A stretch of 64,000 nt of DNA from Mobilicoccus caccae (GTDB lineage Bacteria; Actinomycetota; Actinomycetes; Actinomycetales; Dermatophilaceae). Both the position numbers and the translations under genes were made by a program. Below, one piece after another: positions 56,239 to 64,000 of this stretch. The stretch's first letter is position 1, and each line of letters starts with the position of its first letter. A model generated the notes under the pieces. The model made no database searches, had not been told where the DNA came from, and saw only the letters and a program-made list of their open reading frames with translations. Location: contig NZ_BSUO01000001.1 of the NCBI RefSeq assembly GCF_030161635.1, forward strand, positions 3,329,199-3,393,198. The letters run 5' to 3'.

Positions 56239-57250
56239 GACGCCACCTCCTGCGACTGCTCGGCCAGCCCGAGCAGGACCATGGCGGTCGTGCCCGTCAC
56301 CATGGCCGGTTTGAACCGGTTCCCCTCCTGGGTGTGGGCCTGCCCGAGTTCGGCTGCGCACGCCTCACGCACCGTCGTCTCGGTGAGCCCACCCACCTCG
56401 ATGCCGGTCAGCGCCTCCTCGACGGACCGTGCCCGCCACGGCCGGTGAGCCACCCCGCCCCACGCGAGGCGCACCCGATCGACCCGACCGTCGCGGATCC
56501 CGAGCACCGCCGCGACGGAGACCAGCGCGAACGCGTAGGACGCCCGGTCGCGCACCTTGTGGTAGGTCTGCGCCGCCCCCTCGAGGGGGCCGGCAGCTCG
56601 ACCGCGGTGACGAGGTCGCCGTGCCGCAACGTCGTGTCCGACGCGGCGTCGTCCCCGGGCAGCCGGTAGAACTCCTCCAGGCCGAGACGACGTTCGCCGT
56701 CGACGCCCAGGACGACGACCTGCGCGTCGAGCACGGCGAGGGCCACCGACATGTCACCCGGATGCACCGCGCGACAGGCGGGCGAGGTGCCGAGGACGGC
56801 GTTGTCGTGGGTGTGGGCCCGTTCGTCGTCCGCGGAGCAGCCGCTGCCGGGCTCCCGCTTGTTGCACGGGGTCGTGACGTCCTGGAAATACACGCAGCGG
56901 GTGCGCTGGAGCAGGTTCCCTCCGGTCGTGGCCTGGTTGCGGATCTGACCGCTGGCCCCGGCCAGCAGCGCCCGGGACAGCACCGGGGCGTGACGCCGCA
57001 CCCACGGGTGGGCGGCGAGGTCGCTGTTGCGCACCCCGGCACCGATCCGCAGCCCGCCCTCCTCGGTCTCGGTGATGTCGGCCAGAGCCAGCCGACCGAC
57101 GTCGACGAGACGATCCGGCGCGACGATGCCGAGCTTGAGGTGATCGAGAAGGTTGGAACCGCCGGCCAGATAGACCGCGCCGGGGTCGCCCGCGACGAGG
57201 TCGACGGCCTCCTGCGGGGTGGCGGGACGGGCGTACGCGAACGGCCTCAT
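56235..57250 (-). CDS. PaoB-like FAD-binding subunit with [4Fe-4S] Cys motif (one apparent frameshift)
   Basis: About 338 residues when repaired. The FAD-binding domain shows [34 protein letters not shown] and [13 protein letters not shown]. The stretch [26 protein letters not shown] plus the later [10 protein letters not shown] supplies four cysteines placed as in PaoB (YagS), which carries an extra [4Fe-4S] cluster. The frame changes at about 56585-56589, where one base restores [29 protein letters not shown] 57250 overlaps the ferredoxin-subunit stop and the 3' end overlaps the large subunit start, so the three are tightly coupled. Confidence 0.88.
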
Positions 57251-57864
57251 GACCGGCCCTCCGTCGTGTCTGCCGTCTGGGTGAGGCCCGCCGTGGCGGC
57301 CAGGGCGTCGGCCACCCGGTCGGGTGGCGGGTGTCCGGCGACCTCCCGGACGGCGTCGACGATGTTGGGATAGGCACCGCAGCGGCACAGGTTGCCCGAC
57401 ATCCGCTCACGGATCTCTGCCTCGTCGGGCTCGATCGGCCCGGTGAGGTCGGCGGTCACGTGACTGGGGTGGCCGGCGGCGAGCTCCTCCAGGACACCCA
57501 GGGCCGCGCAGATCTGGCCCGGGGTGCAGTAGCCGCACTGCAGCCCGTCGCGTCTCACGAACGCCCGCTGCATCGGGTGCAACCCGTCCGGGTCGTCCTC
57601 GTCGGTGAGACCCGCCGCCGTGGTCACCTCCGCACCATCGTGCTGGATCGCGAGGGTGAGGCACGACAGATGCCGCCGGCCCTCGATCAACACCGTGCAC
57701 GAGCCGCACTGGCCGTGATCACAGCCCTTCTTGGGTGCGTTCTCACCCAGTCGCTCCCGGAGCGCGTCGAGCAAGGTGGTGCGTGGTTCGACGTCCACCT
57801 GCCGACGTTCTCCGTCGACGGCGAGGCCGATCGTCAGGGGGTCGGAACTGCCCGGTGCATTCAC
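57247..57864 (-). CDS. PaoA-like [2Fe-2S] subunit
   Basis: A 205-residue two-cluster ferredoxin subunit. The plant-type [2Fe-2S] motif is KKGCDHGQCGSCTVLIEG with a later Cys in HLSCLTLAI. The alpha-helical [2Fe-2S] domain has QCGYCTPGQIC and GNLCRCGAYP. E. coli PaoA carries a Tat signal; this protein starts MNAPGSSDPLTIGLAVDG with none, so the enzyme is predicted to be cytoplasmic. It is the first gene of the operon (FeS, FAD, Mo, MobA-like, XdhC-like). Confidence 0.92.
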   Translation of the reverse strand: MNAPGSSDPLTIGLAVDGERRQVDVEPRTTLLDALRERLGENAPKKGCDHGQCGSCTVLIEGRRHLSCLTLAIQHDGAEVTTAAGLTDEDDPDGLHPMQRAFVRRDGLQCGYCTPGQICAALGVLEELAAGHPSHVTADLTGPIEPDEAEIRERMSGNLCRCGAYPNIVDAVREVAGHPPPDRVADALAATAGLTQTADTTEGRS

Positions 57865-58191
57865 GGCGTCTCCTCACGGGCCGATGTGTCCACTCCGTTC
57901 ACGCTACGTGGAGAGCGCGGTCTCCGCGCGCCCGAGAACCCTGCCGTGGGCGGCACTCCACGACGCGGGAATCAGCATGGGGCGAGCCACGCCCACCGCC
58001 GGCCGCGGTCCTCTCGCGCGGGGCAGGCCATGGCAGGATCCTCGCGGGGCGATGAGCCCCGGAATGCCCCCGGTCCCGCCGCCGTTGACCGACACGATCA
58101 CGGCGGTGGCCTCCGACGCTCCGCCCCGGTGGGGCCACCCCCGCCCGGGCGCCTTGCCGCCCACCAGCTTCCCGTCTGCGCGAGGACTTCC
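57865..58191. other. Divergent intergenic region, Pao-like operon and ABC exporter
   Basis: In 327 bases I find no convincing coding frame and no clear operator palindrome. It must hold promoters for both directions. The ABC gene ATG at 58192 has only a weak GAGGAC ribosome site. Confidence 0.35.
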
Positions 58192-60039
58192 ATGACCGAC
58201 TCACCACGCTCCGGCAGCCACGAGAGCGAGACCCGCTCCTCCGAGGAGGGGATGCTCGCCTCGCTCGTGGCCATCGTCCGCTTCACCTCCGAGCTGCGGC
58301 GCTACTACCTCGGCGTCATCGTCTGCGCCCTGGTCACGGCGGGTGCCGGACTGGCGACGCCGTTCCTCATCGGCCACGCGACCGACACCATCGTCGATGC
58401 CGTCAACTCCGGCTCCGGCGTCGGCGTGCTGCCGACCCTGGCGATGCTGGCCCTCGCCATCCTCGTGATGGAACTCGTCTCGACCGTCATGCACAACCTC
58501 GGCGGCTACACCGGTGACGTCCTGTCCAACCGCATCCGGGCGCTGCTGTCGACGCGCTACCTCGACAAGCTCCTGCGCCTGCCGCAGGACTGGTTCGACA
58601 GCGAGATGACCGGCTCGATCGTCTCGCGCCTCAACCGGTCGATCACCGAGGTGTCGAACTTCATGAAGTCGATGTCGAACACCTTCTTCTCGATGCTGCT
58701 GCAGACGGTGGCGGTGCTCGTGATCAGCGCGATCTACTACTGGCCGTTGGCCGTACTGCTGGCCGTCGTGTTCCCCGTGTACGTGTGGCTCACGGGCCTC
58801 ACCTCACGCAAGTGGCAGCGCCTGGAGGCCGACAAGAACCACCACATCGACAGCGCCGGCGGCCGCTTCGCCGAGGTGGTCGGGCAGATCCGGGTCGTCC
58901 GCTCGTTCGTGCGCGAACGCCACGAACTGCACACGTTCACCGATCATTTCGAGCGCACGCACGACACCACGCGGGAGCAGTCGCGCCACTGGCACACCAT
59001 GGATGTCCTGCGCCGTGGCGTGCTCAACGTCGTGTTCGCCGCGATGTACCTGCTCATCTTCTGGCGCACCCTCGAGGGCGAGTTCAGTGTCGGTCAGATG
59101 GTGCTGCTCATCCAACTCATCACGATGGCCCGCACCCCCGTGGAGATGATGAGTTGGGTGCTCGACACCGCCCAGCGCGCCGTCGCGGGCTCCCGGGACT
59201 ACTTCCGGGTGATGCGGGAGGTCGAGGTCCCGACCCCGGACGGGATGCCGGAGCTTCCGGCTCGCCCCGAGGACGCCCCGGTGCTCGAGTTCGACGACGT
59301 GCGCTTCGGCTACGGCGACGGCCCGGACGTGCTCACCGACGTGACGTTCGACGTGCGTCCCGGGGAGCGGGTGGCCCTCGTCAGCGAGTCCGGCGGCGGT
59401 AAGACGACGCTGGTCAACCTGCTGCTGGGCCTCTACCCGCTGCGGTCGGGGCACATCCGCATCGACGGCATCGACATCGCCGCCATGCCCCACGACGAGC
59501 TGCGGCGCCGGGTGTCGATCGTGTTCCAGGACGCCTCGTTGTTCTCCGACACGGTCGGGGAGAACATCCGCTACGGGCTGCCCGACGCCTCGCAGGACGA
59601 GGTCGCCCTCGCGGCGCGGCGGGCCAACGCGGGCGAGTTCGTCGAGCGTCTCGACGGTGGCTACGACGCCCTCATCGGCGAGCGTGGTCTCAAGCTCTCC
59701 GGCGGCCAGAAGCAGCGGATCTCGGTGGCGCGAGCCATGCTCAAGGACGCCTCGGTGCTCGTGCTGGACGAGGCGACCAGCGCCCTGGACACCCGCTCGG
59801 AGCGGGCCGTGCAGGAGGGTCTGGAGGAGCTCATGGCGGGGCGGACCTCGCTGGTCATCGCCCACCGGCTCTCGACGATCGCCACCGTCGACCGCATCGT
59901 CACCCTCAAGGAGGGGCACGTCGACGAGATCGGCACCCCGGCCGAACTCGCCAAGACCGGAGGGGTCTACGGCGAACTCCTCGCCCTCCAGCGCCGAGGC
60001 GAGGACTCCTACCTCAACGCCTACCAGACCTCCCGCTGA
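58192..60039 (+). CDS. ABC exporter, fused membrane and ATPase domains
   Basis: A 615-residue half-exporter that would act as a homodimer. The TM domain has about six helices from residue ~35 to 320 (LGVIVCALVTAGAGLATPFLIGH, LPQDWFDSEMTGSIVSRLN, VVGQIRVVRSFVRE). The ATPase domain shows Walker A SESGGGKTTL (first Gly of the usual GxSGxGK replaced by Ser), Q-loop VFQDASLFSDTV, signature LSGGQKQRISVARAM, Walker B VLVLDEATSALD and switch His IAHRLSTI. It is MsbA/lipid-exporter-like in family, with unknown cargo. It is transcribed alone, away from the Pao-like operon. Confidence 0.92.
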   Translation: MTDSPRSGSHESETRSSEEGMLASLVAIVRFTSELRRYYLGVIVCALVTAGAGLATPFLIGHATDTIVDAVNSGSGVGVLPTLAMLALAILVMELVSTVMHNLGGYTGDVLSNRIRALLSTRYLDKLLRLPQDWFDSEMTGSIVSRLNRSITEVSNFMKSMSNTFFSMLLQTVAVLVISAIYYWPLAVLLAVVFPVYVWLTGLTSRKWQRLEADKNHHIDSAGGRFAEVVGQIRVVRSFVRERHELHTFTDHFERTHDTTREQSRHWHTMDVLRRGVLNVVFAAMYLLIFWRTLEGEFSVGQMVLLIQLITMARTPVEMMSWVLDTAQRAVAGSRDYFRVMREVEVPTPDGMPELPARPEDAPVLEFDDVRFGYGDGPDVLTDVTFDVRPGERVALVSESGGGKTTLVNLLLGLYPLRSGHIRIDGIDIAAMPHDELRRRVSIVFQDASLFSDTVGENIRYGLPDASQDEVALAARRANAGEFVERLDGGYDALIGERGLKLSGGQKQRISVARAMLKDASVLVLDEATSALDTRSERAVQEGLEELMAGRTSLVIAHRLSTIATVDRIVTLKEGHVDEIGTPAELAKTGGVYGELLALQRRGEDSYLNAYQTSR

Positions 60040-60138
60040 GGACACCCCCGCCCACGTCGGCTCAGGCGCGCACAAGCACGAGGGAGCCGGGGCGGTCCGG
60101 CGTGGCGGCGGCCGGATCGCGCACGGTGCGGGCCGTCG

Positions 60139-60391
60139 TCACGCGGCGCTCCGGCGATGGCCGGGAAAGGCCGCCCGGAAGGCCGCAGGTGGATGGCGGC
60201 GGGGCTTGTCGTAGCCGCGCGGGCGCATCGCATCGAGGATCCGCGCGACGGTGTTCCATGGGGTCGCGTAGACGTCGTCGGCGCGGAGCACGACGAGCCG
60301 CCGGCCTGCCCCGTCGAACCACTCGCAACCCGTCCTGCCTCAGGAACGGCCCGTCGAACGTGCTCTGCGGTGCGTGCGCGCGCGATGTCAT
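60139..60391 (-). CDS. Possible small hypothetical protein, frame-shifted
   Basis: From ATG 60391 one frame reads MTSRAHAPQSTFDGPFLRQDG. A second frame then reads CEWFDGAGRRLVVLRADDV and later DAMRPRGYDKPRRHPP to a stop at 60139-60141. Both parts have actinobacterial codon bias, and joining them needs one base to be removed near 60338, giving about 83 residues. I recognise no family. It is low confidence: the sign of the shift differs from the other frameshifts here, and the region may be non-coding. Confidence 0.35.
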
Positions 60392-60696
60392 GCGAGGCAC
60401 CCTGCCGCGAAGGGCGAGAGGGCCGCGCGAGTCATCCACAGGCTCTGGACTCCGTGCACGATCCGGCCGACGACACGCGAACCCCGACCGGCCCCAGCGC
60501 GCAGGTGCGCACCTCGGCCGGCCGACACGGGCGTGTCGTCGGCCCGATCGTGCAGCCGCCCGGTCACGGAAAGGACGGGAAAGGAGTTCTCCTGCATCCC
60601 TTCACGTTCGGTTCGGACGCGCCTAGGTTTGGGGCACCGGATCGCGGGTGGCACCCGGCCCCCTCGTGGTACCCGGTTGCCTCGAAGGAGTCACAC
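60392..60696. other. Upstream region of the PIG-L gene
   Basis: In 305 bases I see no convincing gene. An imperfect hairpin CCGACACG-GG-CGTGTCG lies at about 60522-60538 and purine-rich GGAAAGGACGGGAAAGGAG at about 60569-60587. GAAGGAG lies 6-12 bases before the ATG at 60697. Confidence 0.35.
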
Positions 60697-63462
60697 ATGG
60701 CCCGCTCACCTCTGCCCGGCCGTTCCACCACGACGCTGGCGCTGCTCGTGGCCGGTATGCCTCTCGCGCTCGGCCCCGCCGTGGCCGCGCCGACCGCACC
60801 CGCCGCACCCGCCGCGCCGCGCCCGCCGGACGCGACGACGTCGGCGGGAAAGCCGGTGGATCTGGGCGCGTTGTTCATCGGCGCGCACCCCGACGACGAG
60901 GCGGGCACTCTGTCGACCCTCGGCCACTGGAAGTCGGCCTACGGGGTGCGGACGGGGGTCATCACCGTCACCCGAGGTGAGGGCGGTGGCAACGCCGTCG
61001 GCCCGGAGGAGGGGCCCGCACTGGGTCTGATCCGTGAGGCCGAGGAGCGCCGCGCGGTCGGCAAGGCCGGGATCACCGACGTCTACAACCTCGACGACGT
61101 CGACTTCTACTACACCGTCTCCCAACCGTTGACGCGGCAGACGTGGGGTCATCAGGACGTCCTCGCCAAGACCGTCCGCATCATCCGGCAGACCCGGCCC
61201 GAGGTCCTCCTCACGATGAATCCCGCGCCCTCGCCCGGCCAGCACGGTCACCACCAGGAGGCCGCCCGCATCGCGGTCGAGGCGTACGCGGCCGCCGCGG
61301 ACCCCTCCGCCTTCCCGGAGCAGCTCACCAAGGAGGGCCTCAAGCCGTTCGCGCCCTCGCGTCTGCTGCTGCGCAGCGCGTGGGGCACCCAGGCCGACGG
61401 GCCCGAGTGCGCCGCGGGGTTCGCTCCGAAGGACCCCACCCAGAACGTGTTCGGCGTGTGGGGCGGCCACCAGGCCCCCGACGGACGCACGTGGGCGGCG
61501 GTCGAGCGCGACGCGCAGCGGGAGTACCGCAGCCAGGGATGGGCCGGATTCCCCGACGTGCCGACCGACCCCGCCGCGCTCGGCTGCGACATCTTCACCC
61601 AGGTCGCCTCACGGGTCGCCTTCCCGGCGCCGAAGACTCCCGCGGCGAATGCCGCCGACGGCGCGCTCGCGGGAGCCCTGACGCGCTCCCGTGGCAGCGT
61701 GCCCACGGGCACCGGACTGGAGGTGCGCACCTCCACCACCCGCGCCCTGCCCGGTGTGCCCCTGACGGTGAAGGTGCCCGTGACGGCGCCCGCCCGCAGC
61801 TCGCTGGCCGGCGTGCGGGTGAAGCTCGCCGCGCCGTCCGGATGGAAGGTCCAGGGACGCGGCACCATCGGCACGCTGCGCAAGGGAGCGACGGGGGTGG
61901 CGACGTTCACGGTCGTCCCGTCGGCCGAGGCCGCGCCGGGTGAGCGGGTCCGTCTCGCCGCGCACCTGAGCTCGCGGTCGGGGTCGGGCTACGCCGACGC
62001 GCCGGTGCTCGTCAGCGCGCCCGTGACCGCGCACCAGCAGCTCCTCCCCCAGGTCGCGGACTACGCGGAGTGGACCAAGCAGCAGGGGATCGAGGAGTTC
62101 ACCGACCTCGTCACCCCGGCGCTGACCATCCCGGTCGGCGGCAGCCGCGACATCGAGTACGTCCTGACGAACCACACGGCCACGGCGCAGCGCACCACGC
62201 TCACGGTCAAGGCACCGAAGGGGTTCGCCATCGACCTGGGCTCGTCGGCGGCCGTGACGGTGCCTGCCCGCGGCACCGCGACCGTCAAGGCGAAGGTGCG
62301 CAGCACGGACGCCGCGATGCCGACGTCGATGGCCGGCGGCGAGGGCGGTGACCACCTGTACGAGGTCACCGCTCGGACCGGCCGCTCCACGGCGAAGGCG
62401 ACCAACGCCCTCGAACTCGTCCCCACCACCACGATCGGCAAGGCGACGAACGCGCCGGTCGTCGACGGCAAGATCACCGACGGCGAGTACCCCGGCACCG
62501 CCCTCGACGTCTCGCGCAAGTGGGAGGGCGAGGACTGCACGTCGGCCCAGGACTGCTCCGCGACCGCCCGCCTCACGTGGCGCGACGACACCCTCTTCGT
62601 CGCCGTCACCGTCAAGGACGACACCAAGGGGGCGACGCTGACGACGGCCGACTGCAAGCGGCAGTGGCGCACCGACGCCGTCGAGATCGCGATCGACCCG
62701 CGCGGCGACAGCGAGAACACGTCCTCGACGTTCAAGGCCGCGATCCTGCCGTGGACCAAGGAGGGCCCCGCCTGCGCCCTGCGCGACGCGGACAACCACC
62801 AGGGTCCGGCGGACAAGACGGCCCCCGGCATGAAGGTCGCGAGCACGGTCACCAGCCCCTACACCGGCTACACCGTGGAGGCCGCCATCCCGATGTCGGT
62901 GCTGCCCGGGGCGATCGACCCCGAGCGGATGGGGCTGAACATCCTGCCCTACGACTCCGACACCACCGACCAGGTCGGCCAGTCGCGGATCGGATGGTCG
63001 GTCTGGGGCGGGGTCCAGGGTGACCCGTACCGCTGGGGCCAGGCCAAGCTCGACGGGTACCGCCCGCCGGCCGGCCGCCCGGCCAAGGCCCCGGCGCCGA
63101 TCATGCCGCTGGAGGCCCTCAGCTCACTGGACTCCCCTCAGTCCATCGAGCAGGCGGCGGCCACGAACGTGCAGCTCAGCGGCCTCGCCCGGACCGCCGA
63201 CCGCAGGGCCGGTTGGGCCGAGCGGGCCACGCGCCAGGGGGCGAGCGTCCGCACGTGGGTCCGCGCCCGCGGCGAGGGCACCGCGCATGTCACGATCCGC
63301 GACGCCTCCGGCTCGGCCGGCACCCGCGTGGTCAAGGTGCTCCCCGGCCGCAGCCGCATCGACGTCAAGCCCACCCGGGCATTGACGGGCACGGTGTCGG
63401 TGACCCTCGGGTGGCAGGGCAAGGACGGCGGCACGCTCGCCTCGGTCGTCCCGGTGAAGTAG
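60697..63462 (+). CDS. Large secreted PIG-L-family deacetylase with CBM9-like domain
   Basis: A 921-residue exported protein. A signal peptide covers residues ~1-31 (ending AVAA). The PIG-L/LmbE deacetylase domain (about 45-330) has the metal motif GAHPDDEAGT and HGHHQEAA. Two beta-sandwich domains follow (about 345-600: VPLTVKVPVTAPARSSLAGV, LTIPVGGSRDIEYVLTN), like NEW3/Ig-type domains. A CBM9-like sugar-binding domain (about 610-780: VVDGKITDGEYPGTALDV, RLTWRDDTLFVAVTV, DAVEIAIDP) comes next, and a C-terminal beta domain ends the protein. Such enzymes remove N-acetyl groups from glycans; the target is likely extracellular. It is a single-gene unit ended by a bidirectional hairpin. Confidence 0.87.
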   Translation: MARSPLPGRSTTTLALLVAGMPLALGPAVAAPTAPAAPAAPRPPDATTSAGKPVDLGALFIGAHPDDEAGTLSTLGHWKSAYGVRTGVITVTRGEGGGNAVGPEEGPALGLIREAEERRAVGKAGITDVYNLDDVDFYYTVSQPLTRQTWGHQDVLAKTVRIIRQTRPEVLLTMNPAPSPGQHGHHQEAARIAVEAYAAAADPSAFPEQLTKEGLKPFAPSRLLLRSAWGTQADGPECAAGFAPKDPTQNVFGVWGGHQAPDGRTWAAVERDAQREYRSQGWAGFPDVPTDPAALGCDIFTQVASRVAFPAPKTPAANAADGALAGALTRSRGSVPTGTGLEVRTSTTRALPGVPLTVKVPVTAPARSSLAGVRVKLAAPSGWKVQGRGTIGTLRKGATGVATFTVVPSAEAAPGERVRLAAHLSSRSGSGYADAPVLVSAPVTAHQQLLPQVADYAEWTKQQGIEEFTDLVTPALTIPVGGSRDIEYVLTNHTATAQRTTLTVKAPKGFAIDLGSSAAVTVPARGTATVKAKVRSTDAAMPTSMAGGEGGDHLYEVTARTGRSTAKATNALELVPTTTIGKATNAPVVDGKITDGEYPGTALDVSRKWEGEDCTSAQDCSATARLTWRDDTLFVAVTVKDDTKGATLTTADCKRQWRTDAVEIAIDPRGDSENTSSTFKAAILPWTKEGPACALRDADNHQGPADKTAPGMKVASTVTSPYTGYTVEAAIPMSVLPGAIDPERMGLNILPYDSDTTDQVGQSRIGWSVWGGVQGDPYRWGQAKLDGYRPPAGRPAKAPAPIMPLEALSSLDSPQSIEQAAATNVQLSGLARTADRRAGWAERATRQGASVRTWVRARGEGTAHVTIRDASGSAGTRVVKVLPGRSRIDVKPTRALTGTVSVTLGWQGKDGGTLASVVPVK

Positions 63463-63482
63463 CACCCGCCTGAACCGCGACC

Positions 63483-63526
63483 GGGGCGGAGGTGGAGCCG
63501 GAGAACACCGGCCTCACCTCCGCCCC
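63483..63526. terminator. Bidirectional terminator between PIG-L and VOC genes
   Basis: A 19-base stem (GGGGCGGAGGTGGAGCCGG / CCGGCCTCACCTCCGCCCC, two mispairs) with loop AGAACA lies between the two convergent stops. Confidence 0.8.
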
Positions 63527-63553
63527 GTCCGTGTCGCGGGTCGGCGGGTCGGA

Positions 63554-64000
63554 TCAGATGACGACCTGGCCGTTCGGGGTGTCGAAGGTGACCGACATCA
63601 GTCCGGCGTTGCCGTGCGGGGCGATGAAGGTGAAGTCGATGACCGTGGAGGTCTGCGTCGGCGAGAGCCCCAGCCACTCACGCACGCGGTCGGGATCGCC
63701 GGCGATGGTCAGCCCGGCGATGTTCACCTCGGGCGCCTCACCGATCGCGCCGGAGGGGTGCAGCTCGGGGTTCTCGTAACAGACGAAGAAGGGTAGCTGC
63801 GGGTCGTTGATGAGCCCCTTGACACCGATCTGCTTCCACTTGAGCACCCGGTTGTCCGGAAACCGCCGGTGGCCGTCGACCGGTTCGCGTTCCAGGCGCG
63901 TCACCAGCGGGGCGATGTCCTCGACCCGGATGACCCACCCCATCCAGCCACCACCACGTTCGGTGGCGGCACGGACGGCCTGCCCGAACGGCGCCTTGTC
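63554..64000 (-). CDS. VOC/glyoxalase-like protein (partial, start outside window)
   Basis: The last 148 codons of a minus-strand gene. Its frame stays open past the internal Met at 63943 to the window edge. The sequence FGQAVRAATERGGGWMGWVIRVED, HRRFPDNRVLKWKQIGVKGL, LPFFVCYENPELHPSG and GLTIAGDPDRVREWLG matches the glyoxalase-like (VOC) domain found in many Actinomycetota. Its activity is unknown. It converges on the PIG-L gene. Confidence 0.78.
   Translation of the reverse strand, partial: DKAPFGQAVRAATERGGGWMGWVIRVEDIAPLVTRLEREPVDGHRRFPDNRVLKWKQIGVKGLINDPQLPFFVCYENPELHPSGAIGEAPEVNIAGLTIAGDPDRVREWLGLSPTQTSTVIDFTFIAPHGNAGLMSVTFDTPNGQVVI

Noticed and set aside
1..64000. tRNA, rRNA, insertion sequence or prophage genes
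   Set aside because: No cloverleaf-like segment, rRNA-like stretch, transposase motif or phage structural gene was seen on either strand by eye.

Overview
The window is a very GC-rich, densely coding stretch of an actinobacterial chromosome. GC-biased third codon positions, GTG starts, ATGA/GTGA gene overlaps, a DtxR/IdeR-type iron box, a LexA-type box and a PknG-type kinase all fit Actinomycetota. The mix of cydABDC, a 13E12-family HNH gene and a SipW-type pair would suit a Micrococcales/Dermatophilaceae-like genome, but I cannot fix the genus. I see no rRNA, tRNA, CRISPR array, insertion sequence or prophage. The recurring oddity is twelve apparent one-base deletions in eleven otherwise intact genes. 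They all have the same sign and mostly lie in C/G runs, so they look like sequencing or assembly errors rather than gene decay.

Layout. 0-3.2 kb: end of an unknown membrane protein, then a minus-strand feoA-feoB-Nfu iron operon behind a DtxR-like box. 3.3-7.5 kb: an ArgE-type deacetylase and a two-gene SipW-like unit (exported protein plus degenerate signal peptidase). 7.6-11.7 kb: GntR regulator, creatininase-family amidohydrolase, secreted esterase and AbgT transporter, read from a probably leaderless promoter that overlaps an operator. 11.8-12.9 kb: two orphan antitoxin-like genes and a hypothetical gene. 13.1-14.7 kb: a WXG100-like small protein and an alpha/beta hydrolase, transcribed away from the next block.

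14.9-26.5 kb is the most interesting region. It is a nine-gene plus-strand run: TelA, an unknown protein, a CbxX/CfqX AAA+ ATPase, a four-TM GlnX-like sensor, an unknown coiled-coil protein, a PknG-type Ser/Thr kinase, a PP2C phosphatase, a vWA protein and an FHA protein. The last seven overlap by four bases each, and kinase, phosphatase and FHA protein share a characteristic zinc ribbon. It looks like one complete phospho-signalling device joined to TelA/vWA stress proteins, and resembles both the mycobacterial GlnX-PknG-GarA pathway and the TerY-P (vWA/PP2C/kinase) triads known from tellurite-resistance neighbourhoods.

26.6-48.5 kb: membrane endonuclease/exonuclease/phosphatase-family protein, methyltransferase, cytochrome bd oxidase (cydAB) and its CydDC exporter separated by a BisC-like molybdoenzyme and an M1 peptidase, AraC/VOC pair, prolyl-aminopeptidase-like hydrolase, PhoD-like phosphatase, N-acetylmuramoyl-L-alanine amidase, an SOS-box-preceded HNH protein and a secreted tripeptidyl-aminopeptidase-like hydrolase. 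48.3-52.3 kb: small acidic protein, low-molecular-weight tyrosine phosphatase, purB and a P-type-ATPase-like protein that has lost its catalytic motifs. 52.4-57.9 kb: a five-gene PaoABC-like molybdenum aldehyde-oxidase operon with MobA-like and XdhC-like maturation genes. 58.2-64 kb: ABC exporter, a doubtful small gene, a large secreted PIG-L deacetylase with a CBM9-like domain, and a partial VOC protein.
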